DNA from: Anaerolineae bacterium
GTDB lineage: Bacteria > Chloroflexota > Anaerolineae > Anaerolineales > Villigracilaceae
Assembly: GCA_003484265.1 (NCBI GenBank)
Contig: DNDO01000122.1
Location: forward strand, 7,507-28,156
Length of the DNA stretch: 20,650 nucleotides
Direction of reading: 5' to 3'
In this document: one piece after another, positions 6,217-13,144 of the stretch
How positions within the stretch are numbered: position 1 is the first letter of the stretch
Layout: each line of letters starts with the position of its first letter
Notes under the pieces: model-generated
Databases searched by the model: none
Told to the model about the DNA's origin: nothing
What the model saw: only the letters and a program-made list of their open reading frames with translations
Translations under genes and position numbers: made by a program

Positions 6217-7920
6217 ATGAACGAAAGACCGTGGCTTGCCAATTATGATAAAGGGGTACCGCAAACGATCGAAATTCCCAATGTGCCCTTATACCATTTT
6301 TTGGATGAGTCCGCACGTAAATATCCCGACCGCGCCTGTACGATCTTTAAGGGCGCGGTTATTAATTATCGGGAGATGAACGCAATTACAGACCGTGTCG
6401 CCGCCGCGCTAATAGATATGGGCGTCAAGAAGGGCGACCGAATAGGCATCTTTATGCCGAACACGCCGCAATTTGTGATGATCTATTTCGGCATACTCAA
6501 GGCTGGAGGCGTGGTTGTGGCAACCAACCCTCTATATACTCCTCCTGAGATCGAACACCAAGCCAGTGATGCGGGCATCGAATTGATGTTCGTGATGACC
6601 AATTTTTATGAGACGATCAAGAAGGCGCAGCCGAAGACAAAGATAAAAAAGTTGATCGTGACCAATCTCAAGGAAACACTCCCTCCCTTCCTGCGTGTGT
6701 TGTTCACACTTGTACGCGAAAAGAAACAGGGATTCCGGATCAAGGGCGGACTACGAGACGACGACATCTGGTTCCAGGATCTGCTCGGCAAATATCAGAA
6801 CGCCTCTCGACCTGAGCTGGAAGTTGATCCCGGTGATACGGCTTTATTCCAATATTCGGGCGGTACCACGGGCGTCTCGAAAGGCGCGGTGGCAATGCAT
6901 CGAAATGTTGTCGCCAACGCACTACAGATTAAATCATGGATGACCGGACTCGAAGAAGGCAAGGAAGTAGTGTTGATGGGGATCCCGCTATTTCATGTAT
7001 ACGGGATGGTGGCTGGCATGAGTTTTGCGATGGCAACCGGCTCAAGCATGGTGATGGTTCCGAACCCGCGCGACTTAAAAGATGTCTTGGATAACATCTC
7101 TAAATATAAGGCAACAATTTTCCCCGGCGTGCCGGCACTCTACAACGGGATCAACAACCACGCAGATGTGAAAGCGGGGAAATATGATCTTTCGTCCATC
7201 AAGGCGTGTATTTCAGGTTCCGCCGCACTGATGCGCGATACCAAAGATCAGTTTGAAAAGCTCACCGGCGGCAAGGTATTCGAGGGATACGGTCTCTCCG
7301 AAGCGCCGACGGCTACTCACTGCAACCCGTTGCTCGGCGAGAACAAGACCGGCTCGATAGGTATGCCCCTGCCGAATGTGGACGTAAAACTCATCAGCCT
7401 GGATGACGGCGAAACCGAACTGACACAGGGCGAGATCGGCGAGATCATCATCCACGGTCCGCAGGTGATGAAGGGCTATCACAACATGCCGACAGAGACG
7501 GAAAACACCCTCCGCAAAATGAAAGATGGAAAGGTCTGGTTGTTCACTGGCGACATCGCCCGCATGGATGAGGACGGCTATTTCTATATCGTTGACCGCA
7601 AGAAGGAACTCATCAAGCCGGGCGGTTACCAGGTATGGCCCCGTGAAGTGGAAGAAGCACTCGCCGATCACCCAAAAATATTGGAGGCTGGCGTGGCTGG
7701 AATCCCAGACCCATATCGCGGAGAGACGGTCAAGGCATGGATCGTATTCAAACCGGGCGAATCCGCCACCGAGGAAGAGCTCAAGGTATTCTGCAAAGAG
7801 AGACTCGCGGCGTACAAAGTCCCAACTCACTTCGAGTTCAGGGATGAATTGCCAAAGACTACAGTAGGGAAAATTCTCCGCCGCGAATTAGTGAGACAAC
7901 ATAAGGAAAAAACGCAGTAG
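6217..7920 (+). CDS. Long-chain fatty acid-CoA ligase (AMP-forming)
   Basis: 567 residues of the ANL (AMP-binding) superfamily, closest in layout to FadD-like long-chain acyl-CoA synthetases, which activate fatty acids to acyl-AMP and then acyl-CoA. Motifs: Thr/Ser/Gly-rich P-loop YSGGTTGVSKG (213-223), EGYGLSEAP (A5 region), WLFTGDIARMDEDGYFYIVDRKKELIKPGGYQVWPREVE (hinge and A8 region, broken here by no gap), and the catalytic Lys552 in TVGKILRREL. A signal peptide is absent, so it is cytosolic or membrane-associated. It has its own promoter and a strong ribosome-binding site and ends at a bidirectional terminator, so it is probably a single-gene unit. Chain-length preference cannot be told. 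Confidence 0.9.
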   Translation: MNERPWLANYDKGVPQTIEIPNVPLYHFLDESARKYPDRACTIFKGAVINYREMNAITDRVAAALIDMGVKKGDRIGIFMPNTPQFVMIYFGILKAGGVVVATNPLYTPPEIEHQASDAGIELMFVMTNFYETIKKAQPKTKIKKLIVTNLKETLPPFLRVLFTLVREKKQGFRIKGGLRDDDIWFQDLLGKYQNASRPELEVDPGDTALFQYSGGTTGVSKGAVAMHRNVVANALQIKSWMTGLEEGKEVVLMGIPLFHVYGMVAGMSFAMATGSSMVMVPNPRDLKDVLDNISKYKATIFPGVPALYNGINNHADVKAGKYDLSSIKACISGSAALMRDTKDQFEKLTGGKVFEGYGLSEAPTATHCNPLLGENKTGSIGMPLPNVDVKLISLDDGETELTQGEIGEIIIHGPQVMKGYHNMPTETENTLRKMKDGKVWLFTGDIARMDEDGYFYIVDRKKELIKPGGYQVWPREVEEALADHPKILEAGVAGIPDPYRGETVKAWIVFKPGESATEEELKVFCKERLAAYKVPTHFEFRDELPKTTVGKILRRELVRQHKEKTQ

Positions 7921-7928
7921 AGCAAACT

Positions 7929-7968
7929 AAAAAGAGGCTGACCAAAAATAAATGGTCAGCCTCTTTTT
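7929..7968. terminator. Bidirectional rho-independent terminator
   Basis: A perfect 16-bp stem (7929-7944 with 7953-7968) around an 8-base A-rich loop. The arms end in A5 and T5, so U-tracts form on both strands. It lies between the convergent ligase (ends 7920) and ftsH (ends 7982) and should serve both. Confidence 0.92.
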
Positions 7969-7981
7969 GATTTTTTGGGAG

Positions 7982-9859
7982 TTATGTAAACTGCGGAGTC
8001 CCGCTCTTCTTTTTGACGGGAGGCGGGAAGATCGCCTCGAAATCTTCACGGTTCAAAGTTTCGACTTCGAGCAATTTCTGCGCCACCGCATCCAATTGCT
8101 TGCGGTATTTTGTAAGTAGTTTTCTTGCAAGTTTGTATGAGTCATCCACGATCTTGCGGACTTCGCTGTCTATCTGCTCGGCAACAGCTTCAGAGTAATC
8201 GCGCTGTTCAGAAATTTCGCGCCCTAGGAATACCATCTCCTCTTTCTGCCCATAGACACGCGGTCCCATTTCACTGCTCATACCGAGGCGGGTTACCATA
8301 CTGCGGGCAAGACGGGTGACCTGTTCGATATCGTTAGATGCGCCCGAAGTGATGTCGTCGAAAACTATCTCCTCGGCAATACGTCCGCCAAGCATGTACG
8401 CCATACTTGCAAGCAATTTCTTGCGCGAGTGCAACATTCGATCTTCGTCAGGGCGGAACCATGTCAGACCGCCTGCCTGCCCACGCCCCACAATCGTCAC
8501 TTTTTGGACGGGGTCGGCTTCAGCAATGGCATTACCAACCACGGCGTGACCAGCCTCATGGTAGGCAATGATGCGCTTCTCTTCGATCGAGATCAATCGG
8601 GACTTGCGTTCCGGTCCCATAACCACACGCTCGATGGCTTCTTCAAGGTCATCCTGCCCAATGGATTTCTTATTACGACGCGCGGCAAGAAGTGCGCCTT
8701 CGTTCACGAGGTTCTCTAAGTCGGCGCCCACGAAGCCAGGTGTGCCGCGTGCAAGCGATCCGAGATCAACTTTGGGATCTAACGGCTTGCCCTTAACATG
8801 CACTTTGAGAATTTCCTCGCGTCCCTTCATATCAGGGCGGTCCAGCGTCACACGGCGATCGAATCGACCAGGGCGTAGAAGCGCCGGGTCAAGAATATCA
8901 GGACGGTTGGTCGCTGCAATAATAATAACGTTCGTGTCGGTATCGAAGCCATCCATTTCGACCAGCATTTGATTCAAGGTTTGTTCGCGTTCGTCATGCG
9001 AACCGCCCAACCCTGCTCCGCGTTGGCGGCCTACGGCATCAATTTCATCTACAAATACGATACAAGGTGAATGTCGTTTTGCCTGTTCGAATAGATCACG
9101 CACACGGCTTGCGCCAACACCGACGAACATTTCAACAAATTCAGAACCCGAGATCGCAAAAAATGGAACCCCAGCTTCGCCGGAGACTGCCTTTGCCAAT
9201 AGAGTCTTACCTGTTCCGGGAGGTCCCACAAGCAGAACGCCTTTAGGAATACGCGCTCCCAATTGGATGAACTTCTGCGGCTCTTTCAAGAATTCGACAA
9301 CTTCCGAAAGTTCCTGTTTGGATTCGTCCGCGCCGGCAACATCCTGAAAAGTCACAGTTGGGTGTTCGCCGCTGAACATGCGCGCCTTCGATTTCCCGAA
9401 GGACATCGCGGCGTTGTTCGATCCCTGAGCCTGGCGGAAGATGAACCAAAACACGCCTAGCATAAGCAGGAGCGGCAAGAGGTATGCGACAAAACCGCCA
9501 AGAGCGCCAGACCAAATGGAGGGCGCTTCGACTTCGATCTTTATGTTTTCTGCAGAAAGGTTCTCAGGACTTACACCCAATCCTATCAACTGAGCAACAA
9601 GTGTTGCATCTGATTCTTTATATGCTTCAACGCCAGTTTCTGTCTGCGCTTCCGTGCCTGATTTGTATTTCACACGTAAACTGCCGCTATTCTCAATGAT
9701 CACTTCAGACACCCTCCCAGCCTGAATGTCCTGGGCAAGTTCATTGATTGTGAGCGGCTGGGGTGCTGAAGAGTCGTTTCGCACCAAGGTAATAATCATG
9801 GCGGCCAGCGCCACCACGAATAGAAATGTTACAAGAAATGATTGGTTTCTGGGATTCAC
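7982..9859 (-). CDS. ftsH: ATP-dependent zinc metalloprotease FtsH
   Basis: 625 residues, full length. FtsH is the membrane-anchored AAA+ protease that degrades misfolded membrane proteins and selected regulators. Two membrane spans (about 8-26 and 118-141) flank the extracytoplasmic segment. AAA domain: Walker A GPPGTGKT (212-219), Walker B with Asp271-Glu271 region (VFVDEID), pore loop FVGVGA, arginine fingers in LLRPGRFDRR. Protease: HEAGH (434-438), with Asp510 in TSGASND the likely third zinc ligand. The start is GTG at 9859, preceded by GGAGG (9868-9864) four bases away. Its own extended -10 promoter is upstream. All catalytic residues are present, so it should be active. Confidence 0.97.
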   Translation of the reverse strand: MNPRNQSFLVTFLFVVALAAMIITLVRNDSSAPQPLTINELAQDIQAGRVSEVIIENSGSLRVKYKSGTEAQTETGVEAYKESDATLVAQLIGLGVSPENLSAENIKIEVEAPSIWSGALGGFVAYLLPLLLMLGVFWFIFRQAQGSNNAAMSFGKSKARMFSGEHPTVTFQDVAGADESKQELSEVVEFLKEPQKFIQLGARIPKGVLLVGPPGTGKTLLAKAVSGEAGVPFFAISGSEFVEMFVGVGASRVRDLFEQAKRHSPCIVFVDEIDAVGRQRGAGLGGSHDEREQTLNQMLVEMDGFDTDTNVIIIAATNRPDILDPALLRPGRFDRRVTLDRPDMKGREEILKVHVKGKPLDPKVDLGSLARGTPGFVGADLENLVNEGALLAARRNKKSIGQDDLEEAIERVVMGPERKSRLISIEEKRIIAYHEAGHAVVGNAIAEADPVQKVTIVGRGQAGGLTWFRPDEDRMLHSRKKLLASMAYMLGGRIAEEIVFDDITSGASNDIEQVTRLARSMVTRLGMSSEMGPRVYGQKEEMVFLGREISEQRDYSEAVAEQIDSEVRKIVDDSYKLARKLLTKYRKQLDAVAQKLLEVETLNREDFEAIFPPPVKKKSGTPQFT

Positions 9860-9879
9860 AATGCCTCCGATATTTTGAG

Positions 9880-9889
9880 ATTATACCAA
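9880..9889 (-). promoter_or_regulatory. Extended -10 promoter of ftsH
   Basis: On the minus strand TGGTATAAT is a consensus TATAAT (9885-9880) with the TGn extension. No good -35 lies at 16-18 bases, which fits an extended -10 promoter. Start expected near 9873, ahead of the GGAGG and the GTG codon. Confidence 0.7.
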
Positions 9890-9893
9890 TACG

Positions 9894-9911
9894 GACTGTT
9901 GCAGGACAGTC
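9894..9911. promoter_or_regulatory. Dyad over the -35 region of ftsH
   Basis: GACTGT and ACAGTC are perfect inverted arms separated by 6 bases, lying 9-26 bases upstream of the ftsH -10 box where a -35 would be. Such a position suits an operator, but the arms are short and no regulator is known; it is not a CIRCE element. Confidence 0.35.
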
Positions 9912-10061
9912 AATCGGGGATTTTATATATTTCTCTAATAAACCCTTGTAAACTGGCGTTCGTCTCAGAATACGAAATTCTCATTACTGTAACCATCGCC
10001 AACACCCTGCTTACTCCAACCATTATCATTCCATGTCACTGTCTTCTTAACAATCACTTTA

Positions 10062-10070
10062 TGGTAAACT
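10062..10070 (+). promoter_or_regulatory. Possible extended -10 promoter of the receiver gene
   Basis: TGGTAAACT is a TGn-extended TAAACT -10, the same -10 hexamer as ahead of the cyclic-nucleotide-binding gene at 12306. No -35 match is evident. The start would be near 10077, leaving a leader of about 10 bases with no clear Shine-Dalgarno. The remaining bases between here and the ftsH promoter show no gene. Confidence 0.45.
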
Positions 10071-10086
10071 TCTGAAAGTTAACAAT

Positions 10087-10476
10087 ATGACAAATGCCAA
10101 CCTTAAATGCATACTGTGTATTGAAGACGAACCAGAGATGATTGACCTTATCAGGTTGATACTGGGTCGTCGGGGTTTTGAAGTTAAGGGAGCCAATGGC
10201 GGCGTTGAAGGTCTGAAAATGATTCACGCTGAAACTCCAGACCTGATCCTGCTAGACTTGATGATGCCAGATATGGACGGTTGGGAGGTCTATCAGCAGA
10301 TCAAAGCAGACGAGAAAACCCGGAATATCCCTGTTATAGTTGTCACAGCCAAGGCGCAAAGTATAGACAAAGTCCTTGGCTTGCACATCGCAAAAGTTGA
10401 TGACTACATCGCCAAACCGTTCAACCCCCAGGAACTGCTTGCAAGTGTCGAAAAAGTCCTGCAAAAGAAAGCATAA
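10087..10476 (+). CDS. Stand-alone CheY-like response regulator receiver
   Basis: 129 residues, a single receiver domain with no output domain. Acidic pocket Glu13/Asp14/Glu15, phosphorylation site Asp57 in LILLDLMMPDMDGW, switch Thr87 in VVTAKA, and Lys110 in IAKPF. All conserved residues are present, so it should accept phosphate from a histidine kinase and pass signal through protein contact. No kinase gene is in the window. The GLHIAKVDDYIAKPF segment resembles receivers that work alone or as phosphorelay intermediates. A terminator follows directly, so it is likely monocistronic. Confidence 0.93.
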   Translation: MTNANLKCILCIEDEPEMIDLIRLILGRRGFEVKGANGGVEGLKMIHAETPDLILLDLMMPDMDGWEVYQQIKADEKTRNIPVIVVTAKAQSIDKVLGLHIAKVDDYIAKPFNPQELLASVEKVLQKKA

Positions 10477-10478
10477 CC

Positions 10479-10510
10479 AACGAGGCGATCCCAAAAGGAC
10501 GTCTCGTTTT
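10479..10510 (+). terminator. Rho-independent terminator of the receiver gene
   Basis: AACGAG (10479-10484) pairs with CTCGTT (10503-10508), continued by a G-T pair, CG/CG, one bulged A and TCC/GGA, closing on a CAAAA loop. Four T end the right arm (10507-10510). It begins 2 bases after the stop codon. Confidence 0.75.
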
Positions 10511-10520
10511 CAAATTCCCC

Positions 10521-10892
10521 ATGCCCAAACAAATCATTGTTAACAACATAAATAGGAAAATGGATTCGTCACCGCGCATCAAATACTGCGACACCTTCCT
10601 GACGCAATTGCGTGGGTTTGCCTTCCGACCCCGCCTCATGCACGACGAGGGCTTAATTTTGGTTGGAGCGCGTGATTCCCGCATCGACTCATCTATCCAT
10701 ATGTTGTTCGTGTCCTTCAACCTGACGATTATCTGGATCAACTCAGATATGCAGGTTGTGGATAAGGTACATGCAAAATCCTGGCGGCTTGCGTATTTCT
10801 CAAAACAACCCGCGAAATATGTTCTTGAGATCCACTCCGAACGTTGGGAAGATTATGAAATCGGCGATAGTGTGGAATTCAAAGATGTCTAA
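10521..10892 (+). CDS. DUF192 family protein
   Basis: 123 residues. The DUF192 pattern is clear: TFLTQLRGFAFRPRL near the start, SIHMLFVSFNLTIIWINSDMQVVD (family core: H-x-F-x3-F-x5-F-x-D), then AKYVLEIHSE and GDSVEF at the end. DUF192 proteins are small beta-rich domains, often exported in other bacteria; here there is no signal peptide and the function is unknown. Start is uncertain: the ATG at 10521 has no Shine-Dalgarno, while an internal ATG at 10560 has AGGA 2 bases upstream and would begin right at the domain. The gene overlaps the next one by 8 bases. Confidence 0.8.
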   Translation: MPKQIIVNNINRKMDSSPRIKYCDTFLTQLRGFAFRPRLMHDEGLILVGARDSRIDSSIHMLFVSFNLTIIWINSDMQVVDKVHAKSWRLAYFSKQPAKYVLEIHSERWEDYEIGDSVEFKDV

Positions 10893-12273
10893 GCGATTTT
10901 ATGCTTCTCTTTTCATCATCCTTCTGGTCGCTATCAGCACCCAATCCGTCCTAGCACAGGCAAGCGGACCTATCTATATCGTTCAATCCGGGGACACTCT
11001 TTCTTTTATTGCCGCGCGCTTTAACGTCTCACTGACCGACCTGTTAGAGGCAAACCCAACAATTGACCCAAATATCCTCAATCAAGGGCAGGAGGTTATT
11101 ATCCCCGGGCTTGAAGGCGTTACAGGCGTATTGGAGACAGAAGTGATCTCTTTTGGGGACAGTCTTCGCAGTCTCAGCCGCCGCACACAGGTCTCAATTG
11201 AGAAGTTAATCAAACTTAACCGCCTCATAAGTCCCACCGAGCTTTATGTGGGCATCAGCTTAATCGTACCGATACAAGAAGGACAAGTGCAATTCGCCTC
11301 ACGCACAAGCGCCGGCGAGGGCGAATCTCTATTGGAACTATCAGTTAAACAGGGAATTAACCCGTGGACACATGCATCGATCAATAATCTCGAGGGCACA
11401 TGGGAGGCATATCCTGGCGACATTCTCTACTCCCCTACCGGAAACGACACAAATGCAAGCGGATTGCCTTCTGCATTTATCAACGCCAGCATAGAACCCC
11501 TGCCAATGATCCAGGGCAGTACCGAGGTAGTTCGAGTCCTAGTCAAAGACGGATATACAGCATCTGGAATTTTAGTGAATCATTCATTGCGTTTCTTCCC
11601 GGTTAACGGTGAACAGGTTGCCCTACAGGGAATTCACGCGTTATTAGAGCCCGGGGTATATCCGTTGCGACTGGAAGCGTCTTTGGCGGATGGAACCCGC
11701 CAATCGTTTGAGCAAATGGTGTTGGTTACCAGCGGAAATTATAGAAGCGAAACAATTTTCGTTGACCCGATAACCATCGACCCAACGGAAACCGAACCGG
11801 AGAATCAAAAAATAGAAGCCATCACCGGGCTGGTCAACGGAACGAAGTATTGGAACGGCACTTTTACATCCCCTGCGGTTTACCCGGATGAGTTTACATC
11901 CTTTTATGGAACGCGCAGAACATATAATGGCTTGAATTCCGATATAACCGTTTATGGTTTTCACACTGGATTGGATTTTGCTGGCGGTGAAGGTTTACAG
12001 ATATTCGCACCGGCTCCGGGGCAGGTTGTGTTCGCAGGTCCCTTAACGGTGCGGGGAAAAGCAACCATCATCGATCATGGTTGGGGGGTGTACAGCGGCT
12101 TCTGGCACCAGTCTGAAATCTATGTCAATATTGGAGACTTTGTGGAACAGGGTCAGGTAATCGGGCTGGTTGGAGGGACAGGACGCGTGACAGGTCCACA
12201 TTTGCATTGGGAGGTGTGGGTAAACGGCGTCCAGGTGAACCCGTTCGATTGGCTGGATCAAGCCTACCCATAG
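10885..12273 (+). CDS. Secreted LysM-M23 peptidoglycan endopeptidase family protein
   Basis: 462 residues from the ATG at 10885, which gives a proper signal peptide (MSKRF, then a hydrophobic core to about 24, SVLAQA cleavage site). Two LysM domains (about 30-74 and 86-129) and a third degenerate one (about 143-184) bind glycan; 200-285 looks like a beta-sandwich spacer; the C-terminal M23 domain (about 335-455) keeps the zinc set His360/Asp364 (HTGLD) and His441 of HLH, plus His408. It should therefore be catalytic, unlike degenerate activator forms. The frame stays open upstream to 10756, but that would bury the signal peptide. The start overlaps the DUF192 stop, suggesting coupled translation. 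Confidence 0.88.
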   Translation: MSKRFYASLFIILLVAISTQSVLAQASGPIYIVQSGDTLSFIAARFNVSLTDLLEANPTIDPNILNQGQEVIIPGLEGVTGVLETEVISFGDSLRSLSRRTQVSIEKLIKLNRLISPTELYVGISLIVPIQEGQVQFASRTSAGEGESLLELSVKQGINPWTHASINNLEGTWEAYPGDILYSPTGNDTNASGLPSAFINASIEPLPMIQGSTEVVRVLVKDGYTASGILVNHSLRFFPVNGEQVALQGIHALLEPGVYPLRLEASLADGTRQSFEQMVLVTSGNYRSETIFVDPITIDPTETEPENQKIEAITGLVNGTKYWNGTFTSPAVYPDEFTSFYGTRRTYNGLNSDITVYGFHTGLDFAGGEGLQIFAPAPGQVVFAGPLTVRGKATIIDHGWGVYSGFWHQSEIYVNIGDFVEQGQVIGLVGGTGRVTGPHLHWEVWVNGVQVNPFDWLDQAYP

Positions 12274-12282
12274 ATTGAATCG

Positions 12283-12311
12283 TTGCACTTCATCCTTGTT
12301 TATGCTAAACT
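12283..12311 (+). promoter_or_regulatory. Promoter of the cyclic-nucleotide-binding gene
   Basis: TTGCAC (12283-12288), 17 bases, and TAAACT (12306-12311) with a TGC extension directly before it. Start near 12318, followed by GGAGG at 12325-12329. Confidence 0.7.
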
Positions 12312-12334
12312 ACAACCGTTTATTGGAGGTTCGT

Positions 12335-12844
12335 TTGTCAACCGCTCCCATCGCAAATTTTCTGAAACAATGCGACATCTTTTATCAATTTACGCCCACA
12401 CAACTTGAGTTGGTCGCAAACGTTTGCCAGGAAGTAACGTTTCAGAAGGATGATCTGATTTTCAAGGAAAACAGCCGGAGCAAGGAACTGTATATCATTG
12501 TGCAGGGAGAGGTTGACATAAGTGTAGACCCGTCGCTTGTCGGTGCAAGAGAAGATGGTGTTGAGAACCGCGTCATTGCAACAATGCGGCGAGGCCAGTC
12601 ATTTGGCGAAGTTGCCCTTGTAGATGAGGGTCTGCGTTCTGCCTCGGCATGCGCTTCACAAAAAGAGACCCACCTTTTAATCATCCCCCGTGATAAACTG
12701 ATAATGTTATGCGACACTTACCCGCAACTTGGTTACAGGCTGATGTACAATCTGGCGGCAGATCTCGCAATGAAGATACGCAATACCGACCTGCGCATAC
12801 GAGAGCAACTGCTCTACAACCCCAGGATTAAAAGTACAGAATAA
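12335..12844 (+). CDS. Cyclic-nucleotide-binding domain protein lacking a DNA-binding domain
   Basis: 169 residues. The CRP/cNMP-binding fold is visible: KELYIIVQGEVDISV, then the phosphate-binding cassette GQSFGEVALVDEGLRSASACA with the family's Gly-Glu and Arg-Ser residues kept, then the C-helix region ending in REQLLYNPRIKSTE. The protein stops where CRP-type regulators continue into the helix-turn-helix, so it may sense a cyclic nucleotide and act on a partner. A 15-residue polar insert (PSLVGAREDGVENR) lies ahead of the cassette. The start is TTG at 12335, five bases after GGAGG and downstream of the promoter; the frame is open to a TTG at 12275, but that lies upstream of the predicted transcript start. 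Confidence 0.8.
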   Translation: MSTAPIANFLKQCDIFYQFTPTQLELVANVCQEVTFQKDDLIFKENSRSKELYIIVQGEVDISVDPSLVGAREDGVENRVIATMRRGQSFGEVALVDEGLRSASACASQKETHLLIIPRDKLIMLCDTYPQLGYRLMYNLAADLAMKIRNTDLRIREQLLYNPRIKSTE

Positions 12845-12856
12845 TAAAATATCTAC

Positions 12857-12885
12857 TTGACCCAGTGAAAGATTTCACGTACCAT
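12857..12885 (+). promoter_or_regulatory. Promoter with a CRP-like palindrome in its spacer
   Basis: TTGACC (12857-12862), 17 bases, TACCAT (12880-12885). The spacer holds a perfect 14-base palindrome, GTGA-N6-TCAC (12865-12878), which has the spacing of the CRP consensus TGTGA-N6-TCACA with the core four bases on each side intact. A protein bound there would block polymerase. It sits 20 bases after the stop codon of a cyclic-nucleotide-binding gene that itself has no DNA-binding domain. Confidence 0.55.
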
Positions 12886-12894
12886 TAGGAGATA

Positions 12895-13029
12895 ATGTCA
12901 ATCAGGAAAGGTATGTTTGAAGGTTCTTCTCAAATTATTGACGGTTATAAAGCTGCGAGAAATTCTAGCCTTAGGAAGGGGATTTTCTCCGGCTCTTTAT
13001 TTAACATGGAACTGAAAAATATATTTTAA
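12895..13029 (+). CDS. Candidate 44-residue small ORF with internal repeat
   Basis: ATG at 12895 to TAA at 13029. The peptide begins MSIRKGMFEGSS and later has NSSLRKGIFSGSLF, so S-(I/L)-R-K-G-(M/I)-F-x-G-S occurs twice about 22 residues apart; it is basic with hydrophobic patches and has no signal peptide or family I recognise. AGGAG (12887-12891) is 3 bases upstream. If the promoter at 12857-12885 is used, however, its start (near 12892) would be beyond that sequence and make the message almost leaderless; a transcript reading through from the upstream gene would include it. Nothing beyond start, promoter and repeat proves it is translated. It could also be the DNA of a regulatory leader. 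Confidence 0.4.
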   Translation: MSIRKGMFEGSSQIIDGYKAARNSSLRKGIFSGSLFNMELKNIF

Positions 13030-13030
13030 T
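13001..13030 (+). promoter_or_regulatory. Candidate promoter of the transporter operon
   Basis: TTAACA (13001-13006) and TTTAAT (13025-13030), each one base from consensus, are 18 bases apart. Start near 13037, giving a leader of about 105 bases before the ATG at 13145. It overlaps the end of the small ORF. Confidence 0.5.
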
Positions 13031-13033
13031 CAA

Positions 13034-13144
13034 AAGGAGGTGGTGCCGACTTAAGCTTAAGAGAGCATTGTCAGCCGTAACGTCGAACCCGCCAAATGGC
13101 GGAAATAGCTCAAACCTAACTACTAGTTTTGGAGGAGAAGGAAT
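13034..13144 (+). promoter_or_regulatory. Structured leader of the transporter operon
   Basis: No gene. It holds an orphan full-length anti-SD complement AAGGAGGTGG (13034-13043) with only a three-codon frame after it, a perfect 12-base palindrome CTTAAGCTTAAG (13050-13061), and a GC hairpin CCGCC-AAAT-GGCGG (13089-13102). The working ribosome site is the GGAGGAGAAGGA run at 13131-13142. I recognise no known riboswitch class. Confidence 0.45.

Noticed and set aside
9894..9911. CIRCE heat-shock element ahead of ftsH
   Set aside because: The arms are GACTGT/ACAGTC with 6-base spacing, not TTAGCACTC-N9-GAGTGCTAA.
10756..10884. Upstream extension of the LysM/M23 protein frame
   Set aside because: It lies wholly within the DUF192 gene, has no ribosome site and would place the signal peptide internally; the ATG at 10885 gives a normal exported protein.
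12275..12334. Earlier TTG start for the cyclic-nucleotide-binding gene
   Set aside because: It lies upstream of the -35 box of a good promoter and lacks a ribosome site; TTG at 12335 has GGAGG five bases ahead.
13050..13061. 12-base palindrome CTTAAGCTTAAG as a separate operator
   Set aside because: It is AT-rich and alone in the window, with no second copy; kept only as part of the leader description.
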